Of a stretch of 6,546 bases of DNA, positions 1 to 5,283 are shown in pieces. Source of the DNA: Cyanobacteria bacterium OH_PDB_112 (GTDB lineage Bacteria > Cyanobacteriota > Vampirovibrionia > Gastranaerophilales > CAJFVJ01); NCBI GenBank assembly GCA_023457295.1, contig JAEWLZ010000233.1, positions 1-6,546 on the forward strand, read 5' to 3'. Both the position numbers and the translations under genes were made by a program. The notes beneath the pieces are model-generated. The model was not told where the DNA came from and did no database searches. It saw nothing but the letters and a program-made list of their open reading frames with translations. Positions within the stretch are counted from its first letter, which is position 1; every line of letters starts with the position of its first letter.

Positions 1-11
1 TGAGTAGATCT

Positions 12-33
12 AATGTATTTAGGCACAGAATGC
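12..33 (+). promoter_or_regulatory. possible tRNA-Arg promoter (weak TATA-like box and ATGC start box)
   Basis: An AT-rich stretch at about 12-20 (AATGTATTT) lies roughly 20 nt before ATGC at 30-33. This resembles the box A / box B arrangement described for methanogen stable-RNA promoters. The box A match is poor and the placement is only approximate. Confidence 0.3.
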
Positions 34-53
34 AGTAATTTCTGTTGTTGCAG

Positions 54-125
54 GTCCCGGTAGGGTAGTGGATATCCTAGAAGCCTGCGGAGCTTTTGAC
101 CCGGGTTCAAGTCCCGGCCGGGGCG
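54..125 (+). tRNA. tRNA-Arg, anticodon GCG
   Basis: The sequence folds as a complete 72-nt tRNA. The acceptor stem is 54-60 with 118-124 (7 bp, one T-G pair), the discriminator is G125, and no CCA is encoded, as is usual in archaea. The anticodon stem is 80-84 with 92-96, and the 7-nt loop 85-91 puts GCG at 87-89 (reads CGC, and CGU by wobble). The T arm is 101-105 with 113-117 around TTCAAGT. The D loop holds GG at 70-71 followed by A72, the A20 position that is a known arginine identity element. The D stem is weaker (G-T and T-T mismatched ends). The 3' end is the integration site of the element that follows, and the gene stays intact at this end. Confidence 0.9.
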
Positions 126-127
126 TA
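114..127 (+). repeat. left attachment-site core (attL), in the tRNA-Arg 3' end
   Basis: CCGGCCGGGGCGTA covers the end of the T stem, the acceptor 3' strand, the discriminator and two trailer bases. It is identical to 5327-5340. Allowing one gap, the match extends left to 111 (GTCCCGG here against GTCCGG at the right copy). Confidence 0.88.
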
Positions 128-136
128 GTTACTCTA

Positions 137-147
137 ATTACGTAATC
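137..147. repeat. left-end palindromic motif ATTACGTAATC
   Basis: The first ten bases (137-146) are a perfect palindrome, ATTACGTAAT, starting 9 bp inside the left att core. Ten of eleven positions match a motif just inside the right end (5303-5313). It may be an integrase arm site, or a binding site for an element-encoded directionality or repressor factor. Confidence 0.5.
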
Positions 148-149
148 TC

Positions 150-156
150 CTTTTTG
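150..156 (+). terminator. oligo-T terminator after tRNA-Arg, supplied by the element
   Basis: A CTTTTTG tract about 25 nt past the tRNA end is a typical archaeal oligo-T terminator. Because it lies inside the element, it would replace the native terminator displaced by integration to 5341. Confidence 0.45.
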
Positions 157-340
157 ATTCTAACGATTTTACAAGGTTATTTAATCTTTATGAGAATTTA
201 TAATTTATGACATTATTTTATAAATCTTGTATACTTTAACAGACACTTATATTCAATTTTATTGAGCCCTCCTGAGGATTCGTTACGGTATTTAAGTAGT
301 TTTTTTTTAATTTCAGGCATTTTTTAAGTTAATTTCTAAA

Positions 341-404
341 CTAAGAATTGCTGATATTTCTTAAAAAAGTATTGTTGTTTTTATTTCCAACTATAAATTC
401 TTAG
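341..404. repeat. 9-bp inverted repeat CTAAGAATT ... AATTCTTAG
   Basis: The arms at 341-349 and 396-404 are perfect reverse complements separated by 46 bp. The spacing is too long for a tight hairpin, but fits a paired protein-binding site in the left arm or a looped RNA. In such AT-rich DNA chance is possible. Confidence 0.35.
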
Positions 405-483
405 GAAAAATGTATTATTATCTTTTTAATTGTGCAAGATAAGACCTTATCAAAAAAAATAGGTTGATTTAAGCGTTTAGAAA

Positions 484-496
484 TATAAATATAAAA
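484..496 (+). promoter_or_regulatory. TATA box for the cargo gene
   Basis: TATAAATA at 484-491 runs into further TATAAAA sequence. Transcription starting about 25 nt downstream (near 513) would just include the AGGAG ribosome site at 518-522. Another AT-rich box (CTATAAAA, 503-510) is too close to the start codon to be preferred. Confidence 0.5.
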
Positions 497-532
497 TTAT
501 AGCTATAAAATCAATTTAGGAGAAAACAGTAT

Positions 533-1645
533 ATGGTTAAATTTTGTCCAAAATGTGGACATAGGCAAGAATTTGAAGATCCATTATATTGCCCGGAATG
601 TGGATTTAATTTCTCAAAGTCAATTGATGATTCTAAAAAAGAATTTGAGAAAGAAGATAAAAATCCTGAACTTGTAATTGAAAATGATTTTAGTGATAGC
701 AATAATGTAAAAGAACCAGAATTCATAATTGAAAACAATTTTAGTGATAATAATAATGTAAAAAAACCATTTAAGCTTAATAAATTTTCTAAAATATGTA
801 TTATATTATTGGTTATAATTTGGATATTTATTGCTGTAATTTATTCTGGAATCATTTATCAGGAGGATATTTTAAATCAAGATCTAAAAGATACATCAGA
901 CAATATCGACATAAAAGATTTTTCAGATTCAGATTCTGATTCCTCAGTAACCCCGTATTTTTTATCAAAACAAAGAGAAAACCCATCATTTACAGAATAT
1001 GAGTCCAATAAAAAAATAATACAAGAAATTGCTGAAGAATATCATAGTAAGCATACATACAGCTACGCAGATTTTTTTGTTTGTTCTGATATGGCGTTAG
1101 ATGTTTGGAATATGGTAGAAACAGCAGGAATTAATGCTCAAATTGTAATAGGAGATGTTTCGAGATCTGATGAAACTTTATTTGAATCAAATCATGCCTG
1201 GGTAATCGCAGAAACAAGTGAAAACACTTGGACCGCAATAGAGGCAACTGGGGGCTATATTGTAGAGAATAATGATGAATATTACTATGGATGGTTTTTT
1301 GAAAATTCTAAAGATTTTAAAAAGTGTATGTCACTATTTGAACAATACAATAGTCAATTAAAAGATATCAAAAAAAGTGAAGATATTTATAATCTGAAAG
1401 TTTCCGAATATAATTCACAATTAAATTATTATAACAATTTAGTTTCGTCTTATAATACTTTATACGCAAATAAACATCTTACAAATTCGCAATATCAAGC
1501 ATCTCTAATTTTACAAAATACATTGGTGCAGGAAGCAGCAATTCTTGCTAAAATAAATGGTGAATATTCACAGGCTTCAGTAAATTTAGAGAATGAATAT
1601 TATAAATTAAATGATATCACTGATAAAATAAATCTTTTAGTTTAG
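533..1645 (+). CDS. membrane-anchored zinc-ribbon / transglutaminase-like cargo protein
   Basis: A 370-residue protein with four visible parts. Residues 1-27 form a zinc ribbon with Cys5, Cys8, Cys20 and Cys23 (CPKCG, CPECG). Residues 46-79 are two copies of a 17-residue acidic repeat. A single membrane helix lies at about 88-108. After a Ser/Asp-rich linker (131-138), residues about 155-250 resemble the transglutaminase/papain fold: VCSD around Cys184, NHAW around His221, and Glu237 in the WTAIEATGG stretch where the family usually has Asp. Residues 265-370 look largely helical, rich in Tyr, Asn and Gln, and may form a coiled coil. The domain after the membrane segment is probably outside the cell and the zinc ribbon inside. 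AGGAG (518-522) 10 nt upstream supports this start. It is the largest non-mobility gene of the element. Peptidase, crosslinking or purely binding activity are all possible, and the substrate is unknown. Confidence 0.85.
   Translation: MVKFCPKCGHRQEFEDPLYCPECGFNFSKSIDDSKKEFEKEDKNPELVIENDFSDSNNVKEPEFIIENNFSDNNNVKKPFKLNKFSKICIILLVIIWIFIAVIYSGIIYQEDILNQDLKDTSDNIDIKDFSDSDSDSSVTPYFLSKQRENPSFTEYESNKKIIQEIAEEYHSKHTYSYADFFVCSDMALDVWNMVETAGINAQIVIGDVSRSDETLFESNHAWVIAETSENTWTAIEATGGYIVENNDEYYYGWFFENSKDFKKCMSLFEQYNSQLKDIKKSEDIYNLKVSEYNSQLNYYNNLVSSYNTLYANKHLTNSQYQASLILQNTLVQEAAILAKINGEYSQASVNLENEYYKLNDITDKINLLV
668..769 (+). repeat. 51-bp tandem duplication inside the cargo gene
   Basis: Two in-frame 51-bp units (668-718 and 719-769) encode residues 46-62 and 63-79. 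Both read E-x-x-IEN-x-FSD-x-NNVK-x-P. They lengthen the acidic linker between the zinc ribbon and the membrane helix, which suggests a flexible spacer that has grown by duplication. Confidence 0.8.
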
Positions 1646-1691
1646 TTTAATAATGAATACATAAAATGAAAAATAACCTGAATAAATATCC

Positions 1692-1711
1692 CAGATATAA
1701 ATCTATATCTG
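1692..1711. repeat. perfect 8-bp hairpin after the cargo gene
   Basis: CAGATATA (1692-1699), loop AATC, TATATCTG (1704-1711), 47 nt past the cargo stop codon. It could be an RNA 3'-end structure or a protein-binding dyad. There is no T-tract immediately behind it, so it is not a bacterial-style terminator. Confidence 0.55.
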
Positions 1712-1901
1712 CATAACCTTTAATAGTCAGTATGATTTTTATGCGCGCCACTAATAAATAAATACAGCTATATATTATTTGTCAGTGATCAATAAGTACT
1801 TGAATATCAGATTATTATTTAAGTTAGCTCATGAATAAAAAGGGGGTCATGAAGTTAAAAACCTCATACACTAATTACAGAATTTATTGTGATGAGTAAT
1901 A

Positions 1902-1909
1902 TTAAATAA
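1902..1909 (+). promoter_or_regulatory. possible TATA box for the 34-residue gene
   Basis: TTAAATAA lies about 60 nt before the start codon. Initiation about 25 nt later (near 1930) would leave a short leader containing the strong ribosome site at 1946-1954. Confidence 0.35.
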
Positions 1910-1945
1910 AACTTTGTAATTCTTTTTTTCTATATGAGAGAGCTT

Positions 1946-1954
1946 AGGAGGTGA
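1946..1954 (+). promoter_or_regulatory. near-perfect Shine-Dalgarno site
   Basis: AGGAGGTGA is as complementary to the 16S rRNA tail as such sites get. It is 8 nt before ATG 1963. It is the strongest reason to accept the very short gene that follows. Confidence 0.8.
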
Positions 1955-1962
1955 ACATTAGA

Positions 1963-2067
1963 ATGAATTTTGAAGATGCGCCAGAAATTGTAGGTTTTTT
2001 CTTTTTTATGGGATTATGTGCTTTTATTTTGCTTTATTACTTTGAGCATATTGCACCAATTGTATAA
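1963..2067 (+). CDS. 34-residue single-pass membrane peptide
   Basis: The frame reads MNFEDAPEIV, then a hydrophobic helix from about residue 10 to 26 (GFFFFMGLCAFILLYYF), then a short tail EHIAPIV and a TAA stop. The near-perfect Shine-Dalgarno site 8 nt upstream, a start-to-stop frame made of one acidic head plus one membrane helix, and an oligo-T terminator after the stop together argue for a real gene. It points toward rep and lies just beyond its 3' end. No family is recognised. Small hydrophobic proteins are common in archaeal plasmids and viruses, where they can be membrane partners, toxins or structural peptides; which applies here is unknown. It could partner the membrane-anchored cargo protein encoded on the same strand 317 bp upstream. 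Confidence 0.75.
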   Translation: MNFEDAPEIVGFFFFMGLCAFILLYYFEHIAPIV

Positions 2068-2090
2068 AAAAAACATTTTTAATTTTTTTT
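2066..2090. terminator. bidirectional oligo-A/oligo-T terminator between micro-gene and rep
   Basis: On the + strand, T-tracts at 2075-2080 and 2083-2090 follow the micro-gene stop. On the - strand, the A8 run at 2066-2073 is a T8 tract just after the rep stop. Oligo-T without a strong hairpin is how archaeal RNA polymerase commonly terminates, so one short region serves both convergent genes. Confidence 0.6.
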
Positions 2091-2092
2091 AA

Positions 2093-3124
2093 TTACTGAT
2101 TTGAAATGTATTTTGATATATCAAATACTCCTTCTAATTCAGCAGATGCTTTCAACATATTTCTTTTATAGATTTGCTTTAAAAGTCCTTCATTTGCAGT
2201 TTTATAGACATTTGTTGAACTTTCTTCAGATTCATCTTTTATCATTTCAACACTCAGGCAGTTATTCCAATTCTCTTTTTTTTCCATCCGCATAATATTT
2301 TTTAGTCCTCTTGAAGAATCCCACAGACGATAAGAACCACGACCTAAAGAAAATGTTCTGTGAGTTCCGTCTTTCATTTTTTTAACTCCTCTTTTTCTTT
2401 TCACAGGTTTAAATTTTTTAAATACCTGGGAGTGAAAAACAAGAATAGCAGGATTTGACATCATATCATTTGATTTATCATCATCAAAGCTATTTTCAGA
2501 AACAATGGATTTTCCCAAATATTTGAAAATATATTGTGTTAAAAAGTCAAGTCTTTTAGATTCTCCTTTGGAATCATGAGAACCTAATTTTAAACCATGC
2601 TCTTTAGAGGCAGCCCCGTATTTTTCCGCCCATAAATTTTGTAATCTTTCTTCATATGGCATGAAATCCTCTTTAGTAAAAATCATCATATGCAGATGAG
2701 GATAACCGGATTTATGCGGTTCAATTATCCAGAGGTATTCAAGATAACCAATCTGAGAACGGATATATCTAAGATTTGCAATTAATGATTTTTTGTGTTC
2801 CTGTAAATTATCAAGACATTCAGAGATTGTATGATTTCTTTGATAAACTGTTAATGTCATCATAGTAGCAAAGACATCATTCTGATTATACCATTTTTCC
2901 AGTTTTTTTAATCTGGCATAAATTGGTTTTGAATATCCGTCTGTCCATCTGTGAACATAAGGAACTGTAATTGATTTACTTTCCATAGGGTATGTATTGA
3001 ACATATTAAATTTAAGCCGCATTTTACTTGTTTTTTCAAGATAATCAACAAAATTAATTACATCCCGGTAATATGGAGATAATTTAGGGTTTTTCCATAT
3101 GGCTTTTAATGCAGTATTCACCAT
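2093..3124 (-). CDS. rep: rolling-circle replication initiator (HUH endonuclease, YxxKY type)
   Basis: A 343-residue Rep. The three expected motifs are in order: motif 1 at about 86-94 (TMMTLTVYQ), the metal-binding HUH at His143-Leu-His145 (YPHLHMMIF), and motif 3 at 198-202 (YIFKYLGK). Motif 3 has Tyr198 and Tyr202 around Lys201, the two-tyrosine pattern known from phiX174 gpA-type initiators. Such enzymes nick one strand at the double-strand origin, stay bound through a tyrosine, and re-join the strand after one round. A basic patch (KPVKRKRGVKK, 239-249) may contact DNA. I see no helicase or primase domain. The start is supported by AGGGGA (3132-3137) 7 nt upstream. A GC-rich hairpin lies directly upstream at 3186-3207, the expected type of place for an origin. 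Its presence means the element can probably replicate as an excised circle. Confidence 0.9.
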   Translation of the reverse strand: MVNTALKAIWKNPKLSPYYRDVINFVDYLEKTSKMRLKFNMFNTYPMESKSITVPYVHRWTDGYSKPIYARLKKLEKWYNQNDVFATMMTLTVYQRNHTISECLDNLQEHKKSLIANLRYIRSQIGYLEYLWIIEPHKSGYPHLHMMIFTKEDFMPYEERLQNLWAEKYGAASKEHGLKLGSHDSKGESKRLDFLTQYIFKYLGKSIVSENSFDDDKSNDMMSNPAILVFHSQVFKKFKPVKRKRGVKKMKDGTHRTFSLGRGSYRLWDSSRGLKNIMRMEKKENWNNCLSVEMIKDESEESSTNVYKTANEGLLKQIYKRNMLKASAELEGVFDISKYISNQ

Positions 3125-3156
3125 ATCGGCATCCCCTTTAAGATGTGACTTCGCTT

Positions 3157-3168
3157 TAGTCTATGTAA
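3157..3168 (-). promoter_or_regulatory. weak possible promoter for rep
   Basis: On the minus strand GGTTTACATAGA contains a TATA-like TTTACATA centred about 40 nt before the rep start. A start site 25 nt downstream would leave a very short leader beginning near the ribosome site at 3132-3137. Read-through from the small genes upstream is an alternative. Confidence 0.25.
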
Positions 3169-3185
3169 ACCAAGGAAGGATACTA

Positions 3186-3232
3186 CGGGAGGGCGTGCCG
3201 CCCCCCGTCGCCCCCTGGCTATTGTGACAGGG
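3186..3232. other. candidate double-strand origin: GC-rich hairpin upstream of rep
   Basis: The arm CGGGAGGGCG (3186-3195) pairs with CGCCCCCCG (3199-3207): nine pairs, one bulged A at 3190, and a 3-nt loop TGC. A second CGCCCCC follows at 3209-3215, and a smaller dyad CCCTG (3213-3217) / CAGGG (3228-3232) after that. It is the most GC-rich spot of an otherwise AT-rich element and lies 62 bp from the rep start, the usual setting for a Rep nick site. The exact nick position cannot be read. An alternative is an RNA structure controlling rep expression. Confidence 0.6.
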
Positions 3233-3239
3233 TATATCA

Positions 3240-3434
3240 TTATAGTCCCCCTGAAAAATGGCTGTTACCTGGAACACCTAAATTAAAAGATGAAAGATTG
3301 TCGATTATTTCAACATCTCCGATTTTAACAAGATAATGGTAAATTTTCTTTTCAATTTCATCCAGAGAGTTGATTGCTTCTAATGTAGTTTTTATTTGAT
3401 AAGGAAGGTATTTACCTTTAGAATTAGTAATCAT
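3240..3434 (-). CDS. 64-residue protein of unknown function, possible winged-helix regulator
   Basis: The protein has two predicted helical stretches (residues about 12-28 and 29-37) followed by GDVEIIDNLSSFNLG. The run DEIEKKIYHYLVKIGDVEIIDNLS is spaced like the first part of a winged helix-turn-helix domain (helix, short turn, isoleucine-rich helix), but it is too short for a complete wing. GGAGG (3442-3446) 7 nt upstream of ATG is a good ribosome site. The gene overlaps the 3' end of the preceding 88-residue gene by 11 bp, so translation is probably coupled. It sits 115 bp before rep on the same strand, where a copy-number or excision regulator would fit. The function is a guess from layout. 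Confidence 0.6.
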   Translation of the reverse strand: MITNSKGKYLPYQIKTTLEAINSLDEIEKKIYHYLVKIGDVEIIDNLSSFNLGVPGNSHFSGGL

Positions 3435-3690
3435 TTAACTGCCTCCATTCTAACGGGATTGGGGCAAGGGAGGAGGAAGGACCTATAAGGTTACATTTGG
3501 CGATGTTTTCCTTCTCCTGATTATTTTCAACAACTGTTCCTTTATGGCAATAATTTGCAGCAAAGTATTTTTCATTGCCATTTATTATCATAAAATTAAA
3601 TACCGGATCATTGATTATTACAGCTATTAGGATTGTTTTCCTAAGAAACCAAGCCCGGATTTTAGACAGAATTTTTGTCATATCTAACAT
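3424..3690 (-). CDS. 88-residue protein of unknown function
   Basis: No family is recognised. The N-terminus is basic (KILSKIRAWFLRK), followed by a hydrophobic, strand-like stretch (TILIAVIINDPVFNFMIING, residues 19-38) and two cysteines (Cys48 and Cys66). The C-terminal codons contain the ribosome site of the next gene, which overlaps by 11 bp; this supports the frame. The start is uncertain: no Shine-Dalgarno site precedes ATG 3690 or the alternative ATG 3681. A TATA box at 3726-3733 would give a short leader of about 12-15 nt. A 20-codon frame at 3661-3724, starting in an ATGA overlap with the upstream gene, runs across this start in another frame, so an undetected frameshift or longer N-terminus is possible. 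Confidence 0.5.
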   Translation of the reverse strand: MLDMTKILSKIRAWFLRKTILIAVIINDPVFNFMIINGNEKYFAANYCHKGTVVENNQEKENIAKCNLIGPSSSLAPIPLEWRQLNDY

Positions 3691-3720
3691 GACGATGTAA
3701 GATAGCTTGAATATACAGAT

Positions 3721-3879
3721 TCATTTTTTTATACTGTGATATGCCTCCTGCCTGTGTTGTTTAAAGATATTCCTTGCCAAATCAACATTCTTTTTCTCAA
3801 ATATTTTGGTTTGACCGTCCGCAGTTGCTGTCGACACAATCAGATAGTTTTCATCCGTCTGTTTAACTTCATCTCTCAT
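3721..3879 (-). CDS. 52-residue small charged protein of unknown function
   Basis: The frame reads from ATG 3879 to TGA 3721. It starts MRDEVKQTDENYLIVSTATA and continues DGQTKIFEKK, then a helical, basic C-terminus (NVDLARNIFKQHRQEAYHSIKK). A short strand-turn-strand followed by a helix would suit a small DNA- or RNA-binding protein, but no family is recognised. It has codon use like a real gene and lies on the same strand as integrase and rep, 30 nt before the next gene. The odd point is that its two strong ribosome-site sequences (GGGAGG at 3905-3910 and 3919-3924) lie 25 nt or more before the ATG, and no alternative start codon sits at the right distance. An in-frame stop precedes the first of them. 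It is a candidate excision or copy-control factor by position only. Confidence 0.5.
   Translation of the reverse strand: MRDEVKQTDENYLIVSTATADGQTKIFEKKNVDLARNIFKQHRQEAYHSIKK
3726..3733 (-). promoter_or_regulatory. TATA box for the 88- and 64-residue genes
   Basis: TATAAAAA on the minus strand is centred about 40 nt before ATG 3690, so initiation would fall near 3702-3705. The box overlaps the last codons of the upstream 52-residue gene. Confidence 0.4.
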
Positions 3880-4057
3880 GATTTCGCTTAGTTTCTTAGT
3901 AAATCCTCCCTATCTATACCTCCCTTTTCCCTGGGAAAATTATAAAATAATTGCAGAACTTTTTGCAGATGTTTTTGAAGAAAGATTGAGAAAGGTATTG
4001 ATTGATTTTTTTCCGGATAAAAAATAATTGTGAATTAAATCACAACAAAAATAGATT
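3880..4057. other. intergenic region between integrase and small genes, with an orphan coding-like fragment
   Basis: It carries the two GGGAGG sequences and the TATA box of the 52-residue gene. On the opposite (+) strand a frame from ATG 3878 to TAA 4027 (49 codons) ends in KIIAELFADVFEERLRKVL and then IDFFPDKK, which looks like a charged amphipathic helix. Its N-terminal half is antisense to the 52-residue gene and it has no ribosome site, so I do not call it a gene. It may be the leftover 3' end of a lost one. Confidence 0.4.
3940..3947 (-). promoter_or_regulatory. TATA box upstream of the 52-residue gene
   Basis: TTTTATAA on the minus strand, in the gap between the integrase 3' end and the small genes. 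A start about 25 nt downstream (near 3918) would leave one GGGAGG (3905-3910) in the leader. It could drive the small genes and possibly rep. Confidence 0.4.
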
Positions 4058-5260
4058 TTATCCAGTTAATGCTTTTTGCACTAAATCTAATAATTGTTCT
4101 TTGTTTAAATTATGCAAATTATCCATCAATTCTTTCTTTTCTGCCAATGCCTCAGGTGTTAATTCAAGTCCACAAGAACCGCAGAAATTCATAGTGGGAC
4201 CATTAATAGTATAACATCTTGGGCATTGCCTGGCTTCAAGTGGTGAATGTTCAGGCTTATCTTCTGTGATAATTCCTTCCTGTTTTGCTATTTCATTATC
4301 AATATCTGAATCTGTTAAATGAGCATAAGTTGAAAACATATTTGTCGTCAAGTTTCCCCATCCCATTTTTTTAATACAGGATTCACTATATCCTTTTTGA
4401 ATGAGATGTGTAATTCTGCTATGTCTGAATAAATGAGGATGAATTTTTTTAGTAATCCCTGCTTTTTCAGCAATTTTTAAGATTTTTTTCTGCATTCCTC
4501 TATATTGAATTGGTTCATTATCATTAAAACTTAGAAATACGTGATTGTCCCCTTCAGGTTCAAAAGGATAATCGTTTTTCCATTGTGCTATGTAAGGTTT
4601 AGCTATTAAGAGGGGAATATAGCGCGGTCTATCTGTTTTGGAATCGACATTAACAACAGTATTCCAACTATTAAATTTAATTTGTTTCCATTGTAAATTC
4701 CCTAATTCCCCAATTCTAAAAGCACCTTCATAAAGCATAGAAATTAATGCTCTATCTCTGGAGTTCCAACAGGCATCAATCATCTTTAAAATATCTTCTT
4801 CAGAGAGCAATTCCTCAGCAGTAACACTCATTTGAGGTGGTTTTGGTATTTTAAATTTTTTAATCTTCTTTTCCGGAATGTTTGTATATTCATTATCTGA
4901 CATCCAAAGGTAGAATCTTTTTAAGAATTTGACATAATCGCCGAGAGTATTTTTAGAATAGTATTTTCCATCTTTTTTTTGAAAACGCTTGATTTTTTCC
5001 ATTCCTGAAAAAAGATCCGCAGCTGTATTTTCTCTATATGGTTTTATGAAATTTCTCCAATTAATCAAAATATAATGCAATTTATAGACTCTTTCGGGTG
5101 CAATGTTCATCGAGATTTCCCCGATAAACTCTTTAATTAAAGAAATATCATCAAAATTGATTTGACCGCTTTCTAAGGCACGTTCAACTGCCTTTTCCGA
5201 GTACTCAAAATATTTGTCATTGGGTACATGGAATCCTTTGTGTGTGGTTACATTTGGCAT
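4058..5260 (-). CDS. int: tyrosine integrase with C-terminal zinc ribbon
   Basis: A 400-residue site-specific recombinase that should insert and excise the element at the tRNA-Arg 3' end. A SAM-like/core-binding N-terminal part (about 30-135) is followed by the catalytic domain. Visible active-site residues are Arg182 (GAFRIGELG), Lys208 (VDSKTDRPR), His276 and Arg279 (HPHLFRH), Trp301 in the position usually held by His (MGWGN), and the nucleophile Tyr312 (STYAHLT). The set is complete, so it is probably active. Residues 346-363 form a zinc ribbon (CPRC ... CGSC) followed by a helical tail, an extra module often seen on archaeal integrases. The gene lies whole beside the right att copy and is not split by integration. 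AGGAGG (5274-5279) is 13 nt before the ATG, rather far, and an in-frame stop rules out an earlier start. Confidence 0.94.
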   Translation of the reverse strand: MPNVTTHKGFHVPNDKYFEYSEKAVERALESGQINFDDISLIKEFIGEISMNIAPERVYKLHYILINWRNFIKPYRENTAADLFSGMEKIKRFQKKDGKYYSKNTLGDYVKFLKRFYLWMSDNEYTNIPEKKIKKFKIPKPPQMSVTAEELLSEEDILKMIDACWNSRDRALISMLYEGAFRIGELGNLQWKQIKFNSWNTVVNVDSKTDRPRYIPLLIAKPYIAQWKNDYPFEPEGDNHVFLSFNDNEPIQYRGMQKKILKIAEKAGITKKIHPHLFRHSRITHLIQKGYSESCIKKMGWGNLTTNMFSTYAHLTDSDIDNEIAKQEGIITEDKPEHSPLEARQCPRCYTINGPTMNFCGSCGLELTPEALAEKKELMDNLHNLNKEQLLDLVQKALTG

Positions 5261-5283
5261 AGTTATCTCTTAGCCTCCTATAC

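Larger units (their letters stand above)
128..532. other. non-coding left arm of the element
   Basis: About 400 bp of very AT-rich DNA with no ORF I would support on either strand. It holds the ATTACGTAAT palindrome (137-146), the T5 tract (151-155), a 9-bp inverted repeat (341-349 with 396-404) and the cargo-gene promoter near 484-496. A GC-richer island around 265-286, containing CCTCCTGAGG, has no start codon placed to use it as a ribosome site on the minus strand. Confidence 0.7.
1646..1962. other. intergenic stretch between cargo gene and micro-gene
   Basis: About 317 bp of AT-rich DNA with stops in all frames at short intervals. It contains the hairpin at 1692-1711, a short GCGCGC island near 1743-1748, an unsupported 22-codon reading frame at 1831-1899, and the probable promoter of the micro-gene near 1902-1909. 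Confidence 0.6.

Noticed and set aside
511..738. 75-codon minus-strand frame over the start of the cargo gene
   Set aside because: It lies antisense to the zinc ribbon and acidic repeat, is Ser/Leu-rich as expected for the complement of that sequence, and has no ribosome site.
533..1645. Pleolipovirus-type spike protein
   Set aside because: Those spikes have an N-terminal signal and a C-terminal anchor; here the anchor is N-terminal behind a cytoplasmic zinc ribbon, and no other virion gene is seen.
1831..1899. 22-codon frame MNKKGVMKLK... before the micro-gene
   Set aside because: The only purine run (1842-1847) is 1 nt from the inner ATG, too close to act as a ribosome site, and the composition is not distinctive.
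2101..2295. 64-codon plus-strand frame inside rep
   Set aside because: Antisense to the well-supported Rep; no ribosome site or recognisable protein.
3187..3197. Third att core copy near the rep hairpin (GGGCGTG resembles GGGCGTA)
   Set aside because: Only about seven bases match, and the hairpin explains the GC content better.
4002..4214. 70-codon plus-strand frame over the integrase 3' end
   Set aside because: Its sequence is the complement of the integrase zinc ribbon and tail; no start signal.
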